Assembly: GCA_902769255.1 (NCBI GenBank)
Contig: CACXOM010000005.1
Span: 1-64,000 of the forward strand
DNA: 64,000 nt
Direction: 5' to 3'
From: Oscillospiraceae bacterium
GTDB lineage: Bacteria; Bacillota; Clostridia; Oscillospirales; Acutalibacteraceae
Translations under genes and position numbers: made by a program
The notes under the pieces: generated by a model
What the model was told of the DNA's origin: nothing
What the model saw: the letters and a program-made list of their open reading frames with translations, nothing else
Database searches by the model: none
In this document: positions 35,334-42,800 of the stretch, one piece after another
Layout: each line of letters opens with the position of its first letter
How positions within the stretch are numbered: the first letter of the stretch is position 1

Positions 35334-36352
35334 ACTGTTACTCTGTCATTAAGTTTGTTTTCTAAATAGTTTTGGTAATATATTTCTTTTCTTGTTCGCT
35401 CTGCTAAGTAATTGTTTATTTCAGAATTTTTTTCTATATTGTTAAGTAATTCATTATGCTTTTCTAACTCACTCTTAATGCTTTCGCTATTTTTTAATAT
35501 ATTACTTGTGTTTTTTGCAATTTGACAAGTGTTTTCAGCGATTATTTTACAACTATCGTTTATTTCTTTTAATTCGTGATATATCATAGAGTTTTGATCG
35601 ACTATTTTTTCAAGTAAAGTTATTATTTTGTTTAGTGATGCTTGAATTTGATCATATCTTAATTCTTTTCTAATTAAATAATATAGACCATCAGCACCTT
35701 CAAGTTTAGTTGATATTCCCAATCTTATAAAATCATACATATACCCAATTGGTATTAAATTTCTGTAGTTTTCATCAATTCCAACAGTGTTGTAAAAACT
35801 ATTTAATTTTTCAAACGAAACACTTTGTTTTCTTCTTAATCTTTCTATATTATATTCTAAAACCTGTATTTCTTTTTCCTCATTAGATAATCGTAATTTA
35901 TCTTTTTTTACTTTATTCTCATATAAAATATATTCTCGCTTATACGCTTGCTCAAGTTTTTTGTTATTATATGAGGTTTTAAGTGAATTTGCAATAAAAC
36001 ATATTATTGTTCCAACTAATGCTCCAACTGGGATACCAATTACTACTGAAAATATCGCTGCAAATATAATAACTACTACTTGTTCTAAGAATCCCATTGA
36101 CGATAGTGTGCCTACACCTGTAGTTAATGTTATTATAAAACATATTATTGGACCAATAATTGAAAAAACGGAAGTAAAATCTTTGATTTTTAAAGATTTG
36201 CTATATTTTAATAAATTTGGCTTTTCTATATGTAAAGGAATGCCTAATTTGCTTATTCTTTCATCTAATTCTTGAATTGTTACTTCCATTTTATAATTAT
36301 TCTTCTCCATGTCATACAATAATTCCAAATCTTCTTTTTTAATGTCTTTCAT
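35324..36352 (-). CDS. Orphan membrane protein with coiled coil, under XRE control
   Basis: I do not recognise this 342-residue protein. It has a charged helical N-terminus (about 1-55), two long hydrophobic, glycine-rich segments (about 58-80 and 90-125) forming a membrane hairpin, a charged region, and a C-terminal half (about 225-330) of predicted coiled coil rich in Lys, Glu, Asn and Ile. No enzymatic motif is seen. AGGAGA precedes the ATG. The promoter is consensus and packed with repressor-like operators, so expression is probably silent until induced. The A/T-richer codon use and neighbouring repeat-filled stretch hint at acquisition. Toxin, stress sensor or anti-phage effector are all unproven. 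Confidence 0.7.
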   Translation of the reverse strand: MKDIKKEDLELLYDMEKNNYKMEVTIQELDERISKLGIPLHIEKPNLLKYSKSLKIKDFTSVFSIIGPIICFIITLTTGVGTLSSMGFLEQVVVIIFAAIFSVVIGIPVGALVGTIICFIANSLKTSYNNKKLEQAYKREYILYENKVKKDKLRLSNEEKEIQVLEYNIERLRRKQSVSFEKLNSFYNTVGIDENYRNLIPIGYMYDFIRLGISTKLEGADGLYYLIRKELRYDQIQASLNKIITLLEKIVDQNSMIYHELKEINDSCKIIAENTCQIAKNTSNILKNSESIKSELEKHNELLNNIEKNSEINNYLAERTRKEIYYQNYLENKLNDRVTVIE

Positions 36353-36379
36353 TTTAATATTCTCCTTTGTTGGTTAATA

Positions 36380-36460
36380 GTATGTTTAACCTAAAATAGA
36401 TTAAACATACTAATATTATAACCTGTTTTAGGTTAAATGTCAATACTCTAAAACAGGTTA
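36380..36460. promoter_or_regulatory. Triple operator overlapping divergent promoter
   Basis: Three related dyads lie between the orphan membrane gene and the XRE regulator: site 1, a 31-bp inverted repeat (36380-36410) with core TTAACCTAAAATAGATTAA; site 2, TAACCTGTTTTAGGTTA (36419-36435); site 3, TACTCTAAAACAGGTTA (36444-36460, reading reversed as TAACCTGTTTTAGAGTA). On the minus strand a TTGACA (36443-36438) and TATAAT (36420-36415) are 17 bases apart, so site 2 fills the spacer, site 3 sits just behind the -35, and site 1 covers the start of transcription. Confidence 0.85.
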
Positions 36461-36498
36461 GAGTAAAATATAAGAGAATTAAAAAGGAGGTAGTTATA

Positions 36499-36726
36499 TT
36501 GTATTCAAGGATCAGAGATTTACGAGAAGATAAAGATTTAACACAAAAGCAGATTGCAAGCATTCTTAAAATGTCGCAAACAGGTTATTCTAAATATGAA
36601 ACAGGTGAGAACGATATTCCTACCGCTGTACTTATTCGGCTTTCAAGATATTATGATACAAGTATTGATTATTTGCTCGGTGAAACCGATGAAATAAAAC
36701 CTTATTTAAAAAATTATAATAAATAA
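36499..36726 (+). CDS. XRE-family repressor-like regulator
   Basis: The 75-residue protein is a single Cro/CI-type HTH: MYSRIRDLREDKDLTQKQIA at the start, recognition region MSQTGYSKYETGEN, and LIRLSRYYDTSIDYLLGETD at the end. Start is TTG, with AAAAAGGAGG at 36481-36490. It is divergent from the orphan membrane gene across a triple operator, the textbook layout of a repressor that controls itself and its neighbour. No sensor or protease domain is visible, so the inducing signal is unknown; relief through competition by another XRE protein is possible. Confidence 0.9.
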   Translation: MYSRIRDLREDKDLTQKQIASILKMSQTGYSKYETGENDIPTAVLIRLSRYYDTSIDYLLGETDEIKPYLKNYNK

Positions 36727-36739
36727 TAATTTACTGCAG

Positions 36740-36766
36740 GGGAGTGAAATGCACTCCCGTTTTTAT
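36740..36766 (+). terminator. Terminator of the XRE regulator
   Basis: The stem GGGAGTG/CACTCCC (36740-36746 with 36752-36758) precedes GTTTTTATTTAT and lies 14 bases after the stop. Confidence 0.88.
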
Positions 36767-37204
36767 TTATACAAACATTATCGGGATGTTAGGGATGTCA
36801 TCCCCTACAACAAACCTAAAAGAAACGGTGTAGGGGGTCGGGTTCCCACACGACCCGTTAAAGTCTGATAAAATTATCTAAAAAAGTCATTCCGAGTGCA
36901 ACGAGGAATCCCATCGATGAGATTCTTCACTTTCGTTCAGAATGACCTTGTGAAAAGATTGTACAAAAATATACTGTCTCTGTCAAAGAAAAAGGGGACC
37001 GTTTTAGCGGTGGAAGGGTTGTAGCACCTCATTTGAGTTTTACTTTGCAAAACCCACTTTCTCCTCGAGGATAAGGCTTTTTGGTTTGTGCGAATTTAAA
37101 GGTTTTTGTAGGGCGGTGCCGTAGGATACGCCGATTAAGTTTGTGCAGAATTTGGCGGCGGGAGCAAGCCCCCGCCCTACAATGTAATTTATATATTTAA
37201 TGAA
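36767..37204. repeat. Intergenic stretch composed of dispersed inverted repeats
   Basis: No gene is visible between 36727 and 37334. The stretch holds several independent dyads: AGGGATGTCATCCCCT (36790-36806); GGGTCGG/CGACCC (about 36835-36856); a 61-bp imperfect palindrome bounded by GTCATTC and GAATGAC (36886-36946) with GAATC and GATTC inside; the dispersed repeat shared with 4361-4404 (36976-37022); and a pair of inverted TTGTAGGGCGG arms (37106-37116 with 37172-37182) enclosing a G/C-rich hairpin. GC content is higher than in the neighbouring genes. These resemble REP-like repeat families common in clostridial intergenic regions. Confidence 0.8.
36976..37022 (+). repeat. Dispersed repeat, copy B
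   Basis: This copy starts GTCTCTGTCA and carries GGGGACCG, TTTTAG, CGGTGGAAGGGTT. It differs from copy A at 4361-4404 mainly in the A-run and in the loop between ACCG and CGGT; compensating loss of one stem pair keeps the small hairpin. Confidence 0.75.
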
Positions 37205-37205
37205 A

Positions 37206-37244
37206 AATGCCTCAAGGTCGAAAAAACTTCAACCCTGAGGCATT
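37206..37244 (-). terminator. Candidate terminator downstream of trpS
   Basis: An inverted repeat AATGCCTCA/TGAGGCATT, extended by GGT/ACC past one mismatch, lies 91 bases beyond the trpS stop. On the minus strand it is followed by TTTTTCATTAAA. Confidence 0.7.
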
Positions 37245-37334
37245 ATTATTTTAAAGTTTCATCAAACTTTTCGCCGAAGAGAATGCCCGTCGGGGCTCCC
37301 GAACGCCCGAAGAGAAGCGTGTCGAGGCACTCGA

Positions 37335-38342
37335 CTATTTCACAAATCCTACTTTTCTTTTTACTTTTGAAAGGGTTTTGCGGGCGATATAAGCCGCCTC
37401 TTGCGCGCCCTCGTGATACATATTTTCAAGAGCTGCCTTATCGCTCATAAGTTCATTGTATCTTGCCTGCACAGGACGAAGTTCCTCAATAACCGCCTCG
37501 GCAACAGCGACTTTAAAATCGCCGTAACCTTTGCCGTCAAACTGTTTTTCTATACTTTCAACACTCTCGCCTGTAACCGCTGAATAAATAGTAATAAGGT
37601 TATTAATGCCCGCTTTTTCTGTCTTATCACCAAAATATATTTTCGCCTCGGAATCGGTTACCGCTCGCTTGAATTTTCTCATAATTGTATCAGGGTCATC
37701 TAAAATTTTAATATAAGCGTTTTCGTTTGAGTCTGATTTGCCCATTTTTTCAAGCGGATTTTGCAAACTCATAATTTTAGCACCGACTTTCGGAATAATA
37801 GGCTCTGGAATTTTAAAAGTATCGCCGTAAATTCCGTTAAAACGGTTTGCAACCGTTCTGCAAAGTTCAACATGCTGTTTTTGGTCAATTCCGACAGGAA
37901 CAACATCTGCCTGATACAAAAGAATATCGGCATTCATAAGCGAGGGGTAAGAAAAAAGTCCTAAATTCACATTGTCGGGCGCTTTTTTCGACTTATCTTT
38001 AAACTGTGTCATTCTCTGCATTTCACCATACATTGAATAGCAAGAAAGAATCCAAGAAAGTTCGGCGTGAGCAGGAACGGTCGACTGAATAAACATCAAA
38101 CTCTTTTTCGGGTCAAGCCCGATTGCGTTCAAAATTGCATAAGCCTGCAAAGTTTGTTGTCTTAACGCTTTTGGCTCAAGGCGAATTGTTATTGCGTGCA
38201 AGTCGGCAACCGCAAAAATCGAATTATATTCATCTTGCAAATTCACCCAATTGCGAAGCGCACCGAGATAGTTGCCGAGCGTGAAATGACCTGTCGGCTT
38301 TATCATACTTAACATCGTTTTTTTATCTTGTGAAAATTCCAT
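37335..38342 (-). CDS. trpS: Tryptophanyl-tRNA synthetase
   Basis: The 335-residue class I synthetase charges tRNA-Trp. The HIGH-like motif is TGHFTLGNYLGALRNW (residues about 17-32), the KMSKS-like motif is LEKMGKSDSNENAY (about 200), and FMIQSTVPAH-like SLMFIQSTVPAHAEL is typical. Length is normal. AAGGAGAT precedes the ATG, right after the upstream aminotransferase stop (three-base spacing), so the two are co-transcribed. No T-box leader is found before the pair, although trpS often carries one in Firmicutes. Confidence 0.97.
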   Translation of the reverse strand: MEFSQDKKTMLSMIKPTGHFTLGNYLGALRNWVNLQDEYNSIFAVADLHAITIRLEPKALRQQTLQAYAILNAIGLDPKKSLMFIQSTVPAHAELSWILSCYSMYGEMQRMTQFKDKSKKAPDNVNLGLFSYPSLMNADILLYQADVVPVGIDQKQHVELCRTVANRFNGIYGDTFKIPEPIIPKVGAKIMSLQNPLEKMGKSDSNENAYIKILDDPDTIMRKFKRAVTDSEAKIYFGDKTEKAGINNLITIYSAVTGESVESIEKQFDGKGYGDFKVAVAEAVIEELRPVQARYNELMSDKAALENMYHEGAQEAAYIARKTLSKVKRKVGFVK

Positions 38343-38344
38343 TT

Positions 38345-39532
38345 TTATATCTCCTTAACTAATTCGCCGAGTTTTTGCATACCCGTTATCAACTGTTCTT
38401 CAGTCGGGGTAGAGTAGTTTGTTCTAAATTCGTGGCACTCTTCATTTTCATCAATCAAAAATGCGCTGCCCGGCACTAAAGCTACTTGTTTTTCTTTTAT
38501 TGCCCTTGTGCAAAAGTCCATCATATCGACATTTTTCGGCAGTTTACACCAAATGAACAAACCGCCCTCAACTTTGTTGTAAGTTATTTTGCCGTCAAAC
38601 TCTTCGTCCATCAATTTCATCATAAGATTTGCTTTTTTGCGGTAAATTTCTCTTATTTTTTGCAAATGTTTTTCAAAATCAACCGTGTTCATAAACTCAT
38701 TTGTAATCATTTGAGTAAGCGCGGTTGTGTGAACATCGCTTGTTTGCTTGCAAACGGTAAGTTTTGCGATAACCTGCTTGTTCGCTATAGCGTAGCCGAC
38801 ACGCATACCCGGTGACAAAACCTTTGAAAAAGAGCCGGCATAAACTACTAAACCTTCATTGTCAAGCGACTTAATATTCGGTATATTTTCGCCAGCGAAA
38901 CGGATTTCACCGTAGGGGTTATCTTCTAAAATTAAAACGCCGTATTTTTTAGCAAGCGAGTAAACCTCTTTGCGTTTTTCATAAGACATTGTAACGCCCG
39001 AGGGGTTTTGAAAATTCGGTATAGTATAAATAAATTTTGCGTTTTTGTTCTCTTTCAACGCTTTTTCAAGCGATAAAATATTCATTCCGTCATTGTCAAC
39101 TTCAACGCCTACAAGATTTGCGCCGTAAGAGCGAAAAGCGTTAAGCGAGCCTATAAAAGTAGGCTTTTCGCAAATAATTGTGTCGCCTTTTTCAACAAAC
39201 GCTTTTGTCATTAAGTCCATAACCTGTTGTGCGCCCGAAGTGATAATCAATTCATCATCATCTGAAAATGAATTCCACTTTTCGCTCATATACTTTTTCA
39301 TAGTATCTCTAAGCGGAGCATATCCTTCGGTAATAGAATACTGCAAAGCAGCAACAGGATTGTTTTTTAGAATTTTTTTGGTGATTTTTTCAATATCTTT
39401 TATCGGAAAAGCTTCGGGTGAAGGGTTGCCTGCGGCAAACGAAATCATACCCGGAACGCCTGAATATTTCAAAATCTCTCTAATAGCGCTTGGCGCTAAA
39501 GAGGCAATGCTTTGAGTAAAATTATAGTTCAT
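38345..39532 (-). CDS. PLP-dependent aminotransferase (class I/II, 2-aminoadipate-like)
   Basis: This 395-residue fold-type I aminotransferase has GAQQVMDLMTKAF (PLP phosphate contact), IPNFQNPSGVTMS with the cofactor-binding Asn, LILEDNPYGEIRF with Asp and Tyr, and GSFSKVLSPGMRVGYA with the Schiff-base Lys. N-terminal regulator domains such as in MocR proteins are absent. It resembles the LysN/AadAT group that uses aromatic or branched substrates and 2-oxoglutarate; with trpS next to it an aromatic substrate is conceivable but unproven. AGGAGAG precedes the ATG. Confidence 0.88.
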   Translation of the reverse strand: MNYNFTQSIASLAPSAIREILKYSGVPGMISFAAGNPSPEAFPIKDIEKITKKILKNNPVAALQYSITEGYAPLRDTMKKYMSEKWNSFSDDDELIITSGAQQVMDLMTKAFVEKGDTIICEKPTFIGSLNAFRSYGANLVGVEVDNDGMNILSLEKALKENKNAKFIYTIPNFQNPSGVTMSYEKRKEVYSLAKKYGVLILEDNPYGEIRFAGENIPNIKSLDNEGLVVYAGSFSKVLSPGMRVGYAIANKQVIAKLTVCKQTSDVHTTALTQMITNEFMNTVDFEKHLQKIREIYRKKANLMMKLMDEEFDGKITYNKVEGGLFIWCKLPKNVDMMDFCTRAIKEKQVALVPGSAFLIDENEECHEFRTNYSTPTEEQLITGMQKLGELVKEI

Positions 39533-39618
39533 TTTTTCTCTCCTAAACCTAATTATAATAATTATATCATAAAAAGTGTTATTTTACCATAGAAAAAAAG
39601 GAATTTTTTTAAAAATAA

Positions 39619-39645
39619 AAAAGCGGTTGAAATTCAACCGCTTTT
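39619..39645 (-). terminator. Terminator of the rplU-prp-rpmA operon
   Basis: A 13-bp stem, AAAAGCGGTTGAA with TTCAACCGCTTTT, lies 14 bases after the rpmA stop, with a T-rich tract following on the minus strand. Confidence 0.9.
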
Positions 39646-39658
39646 AAACAAAAATTAA

Positions 39659-39943
39659 TTATTCAGCTTCGCTGTAAACGCTTACTCTTTTTCTGCCGGC
39701 GCCGAAAGTTTCAAATTTTACTTTACCGTCAACTTTAGCGAATAAAGTATCGTCAGAACCTTTACCTACATTTGTGCCTGGGTGAAAATGAGTACCTCTT
39801 TGGCGAACTAAAATATTGCCTGCTAAAACGAACTGACCGTCTGCTCTTTTAAGACCGAGTCTTTTAGATTCAGAATCACGACCGTTTTTAGTAGAACCAA
39901 CACCTTTTTTGTGTGCAAATAATTCAATATTAACTCTAATCAT
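39659..39943 (-). CDS. rpmA: Ribosomal protein L27 precursor
   Basis: The 94-residue 50S protein L27 stretches its N-terminus to the peptidyl-transferase centre. It has a Firmicutes-type propeptide, MIRVNIELF, cleaved before [20 protein letters not shown]. The motif [19 protein letters not shown] is L27-specific. The encoded protease Prp lies directly upstream; the start codon overlaps the prp stop by one base. Without cleavage L27 is expected not to support growth, as shown in Staphylococcus for the family. Confidence 0.97.
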   Translation of the reverse strand: MIRVNIELFAHKKGVGSTKNGRDSESKRLGLKRADGQFVLAGNILVRQRGTHFHPGTNVGKGSDDTLFAKVDGKVKFETFGAGRKRVSVYSEAE

Positions 39944-40266
39944 CAGTGTATACCTCCGTTTATAATTTCAATTCTTCCCGAATATTCTTTGTTCAATTCA
40001 TTCATATGAAATAAAAGACTTTCAATTGCCAAATCGCTTTTTTCATCGGGATTTTTAATTTCTAATTTCAAATACCCGTCTTGCACTTCGGCAGTCGCCT
40101 TTTTTTTAAGAATTTCGGTAATGGTGTTTGCAGTCATAATAACTGCGCTTGATACTGCGGAACAAACCAATTTGCCTTTAAAATCATCGGCGTTTTCGGT
40201 TGAATGACCGCTAACTTCAAAACCTGTAAAATGTTCTTTTGATTTAAAGAGAACAAATTTAGTCAT
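39943..40266 (-). CDS. prp: Ribosomal-processing cysteine protease Prp
   Basis: A 107-residue protease that removes the L27 propeptide. The catalytic histidine and cysteine are in [13 protein letters not shown] (His21) and [12 protein letters not shown] (Cys35), the family dyad. The remainder, including [15 protein letters not shown], matches YsxB/Prp. It lies between rplU and rpmA as in other Firmicutes, with a two-base gap after rplU and a one-base overlap with rpmA, implying coupled translation. Confidence 0.94.
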   Translation of the reverse strand: MTKFVLFKSKEHFTGFEVSGHSTENADDFKGKLVCSAVSSAVIMTANTITEILKKKATAEVQDGYLKLEIKNPDEKSDLAIESLLFHMNELNKEYSGRIEIINGGIH

Positions 40267-40268
40267 AA

Positions 40269-40640
40269 TTATTCTGCTGCTGTTTCAGCATTTTCCTCAG
40301 AACCGCCAAACGCTTTGTTAACAGTAGCTTTTGTGCCGATAGCAACAATTTCTACTTTAGTATATGGCTGTCTGTGACCGAGTTTTCTTTTTTCGTTTTT
40401 CTTAGGTTTGTAGGTGAAAACTGTAAGTTTTTTACCTTTACCTTGTTTTAATACCTTTGCGCCTACTACAGAAGTGGTGTAAGGTGTGCCTACTTTGGCG
40501 CCTCTTTTGCCGTTATCTACATACAAAACTTTGTCAAAGATAACATTTTCGCCTTCGGCTGTTTCGATTTTTTCGATATACACTACATCGCCTTTTTCGA
40601 CTTTGTACTGTTTACCGCCTGTTTCAAAAATTGCGTACAT
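40269..40640 (-). CDS. rplU: Ribosomal protein L21
   Basis: The 123-residue 50S protein shows the L21 start [18 protein letters not shown], the central GAKVGTPY...[13 protein letters not shown], and the C-terminal [20 protein letters not shown] signature. The C-terminus is extended by a short acidic tail. AAGGAAAG lies before the ATG. It is first in the operon and is preceded by a leader of about 80 bases with a stem-loop, in line with the known L21 autoregulatory leader of Firmicutes. Confidence 0.97.
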   Translation of the reverse strand: MYAIFETGGKQYKVEKGDVVYIEKIETAEGENVIFDKVLYVDNGKRGAKVGTPYTTSVVGAKVLKQGKGKKLTVFTYKPKKNEKRKLGHRQPYTKVEIVAIGTKATVNKAFGGSEENAETAAE

Positions 40641-40720
40641 AATTTTTCTTTCCTTTGTTTAGACTCGCTATTTAAAGGGCGCGGTGAAACCGACTTTAAT
40701 ATAAGCCCTCAATATGCGGC
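40641..40720 (-). promoter_or_regulatory. L21 operon leader, putative autoregulatory RNA
   Basis: On the minus strand the leader forms a stem, AGGGC paired with GCCCT, enclosing an inner hairpin CGGT-TTC-ACCG. This is the place where Firmicutes carry an L21-binding leader. I cannot verify the full consensus, so this is a placement-based call. Confidence 0.55.
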
Positions 40721-40726
40721 TCTACT

Positions 40727-40755
40727 ATTCTATCACATAAAAACGCAATTGTCAA
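40727..40755 (-). promoter_or_regulatory. Promoter of rplU-prp-rpmA
   Basis: On the minus strand TTGACA (40755-40750) and TAGAAT (40732-40727) are separated by 17 bases, giving a predicted start near 40720. Confidence 0.88.
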
Positions 40756-40766
40756 GCATTTTTATG

Positions 40767-40868
40767 CTATTTTAAAGTATTTGTAATTATAATTGCCGCA
40801 ATCAGCAAAATTGCTACTGCATAATAGGCGGGATTTACTTTTTTTAAAAAATCTTTTATTTTTTTCAT
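40767..40868 (-). CDS. Small single-pass membrane protein (33 residues)
   Basis: The ORF encodes a Lys-rich N-terminus (MKKIKDFLKKVNP) followed by one hydrophobic helix (YYAVAILLIAAIIITN) and a short tail, the layout of small membrane peptides. AAAGGAG stands 11 bases before the ATG. That Shine-Dalgarno is also the 3' arm of a terminator-like hairpin (40875-40912), so translation may depend on RNA folding. Function is unknown. It is too short for most gene callers, but the strong ribosome site and clear membrane pattern support it. Confidence 0.6.
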   Translation of the reverse strand: MKKIKDFLKKVNPAYYAVAILLIAAIIITNTLK

Positions 40869-40912
40869 AAAAAATTAACTCCTTTACACTTATTATAGCG
40901 CAAAGGAGTTAA
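40869..40912 (-). terminator. Terminator-like hairpin containing the ribosome site of the 33-residue ORF
   Basis: On the minus strand TTAACTCCTTT (40912-40902) pairs perfectly with AAAGGAGTTAA (40885-40875), followed by TTTTTT and then the ATG. It can end the beta-propeller transcript. The loop contains TATAAT (40897-40892), a possible -10 of an internal promoter without a good -35. Confidence 0.7.
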
Positions 40913-40937
40913 TAAGAAGTTTCAATAATATGAATAT

Positions 40938-42800
40938 TTATTTAACTTCTTTAATTTTTTCAAAAGAGTTAAGGCTTACTATTTTTAAATGTCCGTTATC
41001 GCTTATAAAGAAATAATCGTCAATATAAAGCCCTCTAAAACCATAGTAACTGTCTAATTTTATTTTTGTTTTTATTTTGAATTCGTTGTTTTCAAATTTA
41101 AAAATATAGTAATATGATACATCTTCGTCTTCGTCTTCAAATTCCCAAACATCACACGGAAAAGCGATAAGATTTTTGCGTTTATCTACTAAAATTGTGT
41201 GATGGTTGTAGCTGACATCTGAATAATCTGCATCAAGTTTTTTAGTTACAATTTCTTTTAAATTCTCTTTGTTTGAAATATCATACATAGCGATTTTTAC
41301 GCTTTCATCGTCTGTTTCGCCAAGCCCGAACAGTTTATCTTTGCCAAACGGGTGCAAGTAATCCGAAAATCCCGGCATTTTTAATTCGCTAACAATTTTC
41401 GGCTTTTTCGGGTTTGAAAGGTCAGCGCAAAACAGCGGGTCGGTGTTGCGATAGGTTACAAAATAAGCGTAATCTCCTAAAAATCTTGCCGAATAAATTT
41501 TTTCGTTTTTGGCAAGGTTTTTAACAGAGCCGACTGTTTTTAACTTGTCGTCAAGCACAAATAAATGGTTGAAAGTTTTTCCTTTTTCCTGCGTTGTAAC
41601 TAATCGCAAATAGCCGTCTTTTTCGTCCATTGAAAATTCGTTTAAAATTCTGCCGTCTATTTTTTCGCTTGCAACAAATTTAATAATGCCGTTTTTAATT
41701 GAAAATTTTGTTATTTTGGTTTTGTTTGTGTATTCCTTGTGTTTATGGACATATTTGTATTTTACTTCTGTAAAATATGCGTTATCGTTTGATACACAGT
41801 TTAGTTTTGCATCGCCGAAAAACGATTTATCGTCAATTTTTGAATTATTATCTAAATTATAAGATGCTATAATTGAATATGTTGTACATTCAAAACTATC
41901 AGATAATCTTATACAACCCGAATTTTGATAAGAATACTTTTTGCCGTCATAAAAAATCGGCAAATAGCGTGATTTTTCTTTCTTTTCAATTTTCTTTTCA
42001 CCGTAAATATCGGGGGTAAAATAAGAACTTAAATAAAGGGTGTTGCCGACTATTCTTGAAGTGCTAAAATAACCGCTTTGAATAAATTTAGTTTCAAGTT
42101 CTGCATTTTTTGGATTTTTAATATTATAGACTAAAATATTGGTATATTCTTGTTCGTTTTCCTTTTTGCAATAATTACATTTGCAAGAAGTATACGGCAA
42201 ATTTTTGCAGTCGCTAAACAAAACAACAAGTTTGTTTTTATATAAATAAATTCCGTCAATCTCGTTATAATTGTTGTATTTGCTTAAATCAAGCGTTTTA
42301 ATCTTTTTAGTGTTTTTGCCGTTTGCTTTGTAAATATTTATAAAGCTTTCATCTACTTGATAAATATAATCGCCGTCTGTTTTTAAAAGGTCATCTTCAT
42401 CAATATTTTCAACAACTGTGTTGGTTTTTGAAAAATCTTTTGAAGAGCCTACCGACTTTGCGCTCGAGCCCATAAAATCATAATATGAAGATGAATATTT
42501 TGCATTTTTTTCTTTAATATGTTTTGGCGCATTGTTGATTATTTTATATATTTCATCGTAGTTTTTTTGGCTTTTCTTGTTTGAAACTGTGGCAGGGTAA
42601 GAAATTTTATCGTCAATTTTGTCGTTGTTTGCAAAAATACCTATTGCCAAAACAATTGCAAGGCAAGCAGCAATTGCCGAAATTATTTTAGGATAAAGCG
42701 GTTTAACTTTTTCTTGGCTTATTTTTGAAAGTATTTTTTCTTTTGTTTGCTCGTTTGGAGAAAGTTTATCTAAATCGTTTTTTAACTTATCTTTAAACAT
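40938..42800 (-). CDS. Membrane-anchored beta-propeller protein, candidate anti-sigma factor
   Basis: The 620-residue protein has a cytoplasmic N-terminus of about 36 residues (FKDKLKNDLDKLSPNEQTKE), one membrane helix (about 37-57) and a large extracellular domain matching the secreted C-terminal beta-propeller family (Beta_propel, PF09826; ITxxNTLYLSSY, GDYAYFVTYR, HPFGKDKLFGLGETDD). An unusual cysteine cluster, CKNLPYTSCKCNYCKKE (about residues 195-212), lies in a propeller loop. Its start codon shares one base with the sigma-factor stop. The small cytoplasmic head and position are like an anti-sigma factor that senses outside with a propeller; this is inference. Confidence 0.78.
   Translation of the reverse strand: MFKDKLKNDLDKLSPNEQTKEKILSKISQEKVKPLYPKIISAIAACLAIVLAIGIFANNDKIDDKISYPATVSNKKSQKNYDEIYKIINNAPKHIKEKNAKYSSSYYDFMGSSAKSVGSSKDFSKTNTVVENIDEDDLLKTDGDYIYQVDESFINIYKANGKNTKKIKTLDLSKYNNYNEIDGIYLYKNKLVVLFSDCKNLPYTSCKCNYCKKENEQEYTNILVYNIKNPKNAELETKFIQSGYFSTSRIVGNTLYLSSYFTPDIYGEKKIEKKEKSRYLPIFYDGKKYSYQNSGCIRLSDSFECTTYSIIASYNLDNNSKIDDKSFFGDAKLNCVSNDNAYFTEVKYKYVHKHKEYTNKTKITKFSIKNGIIKFVASEKIDGRILNEFSMDEKDGYLRLVTTQEKGKTFNHLFVLDDKLKTVGSVKNLAKNEKIYSARFLGDYAYFVTYRNTDPLFCADLSNPKKPKIVSELKMPGFSDYLHPFGKDKLFGLGETDDESVKIAMYDISNKENLKEIVTKKLDADYSDVSYNHHTILVDKRKNLIAFPCDVWEFEDEDEDVSYYYIFKFENNEFKIKTKIKLDSYYGFRGLYIDDYFFISDNGHLKIVSLNSFEKIKEVK

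Noticed and set aside
36354..36563. 69-codon minus-strand frame across the triple operator
   Set aside because: It spans the promoter/operator region and the start of the XRE gene without a ribosome site.
39533..39618. T-box leader expected for a trpS operon
   Set aside because: The aminotransferase-trpS pair has only some 90 bases before the next terminator, with no specifier stem or antiterminator.
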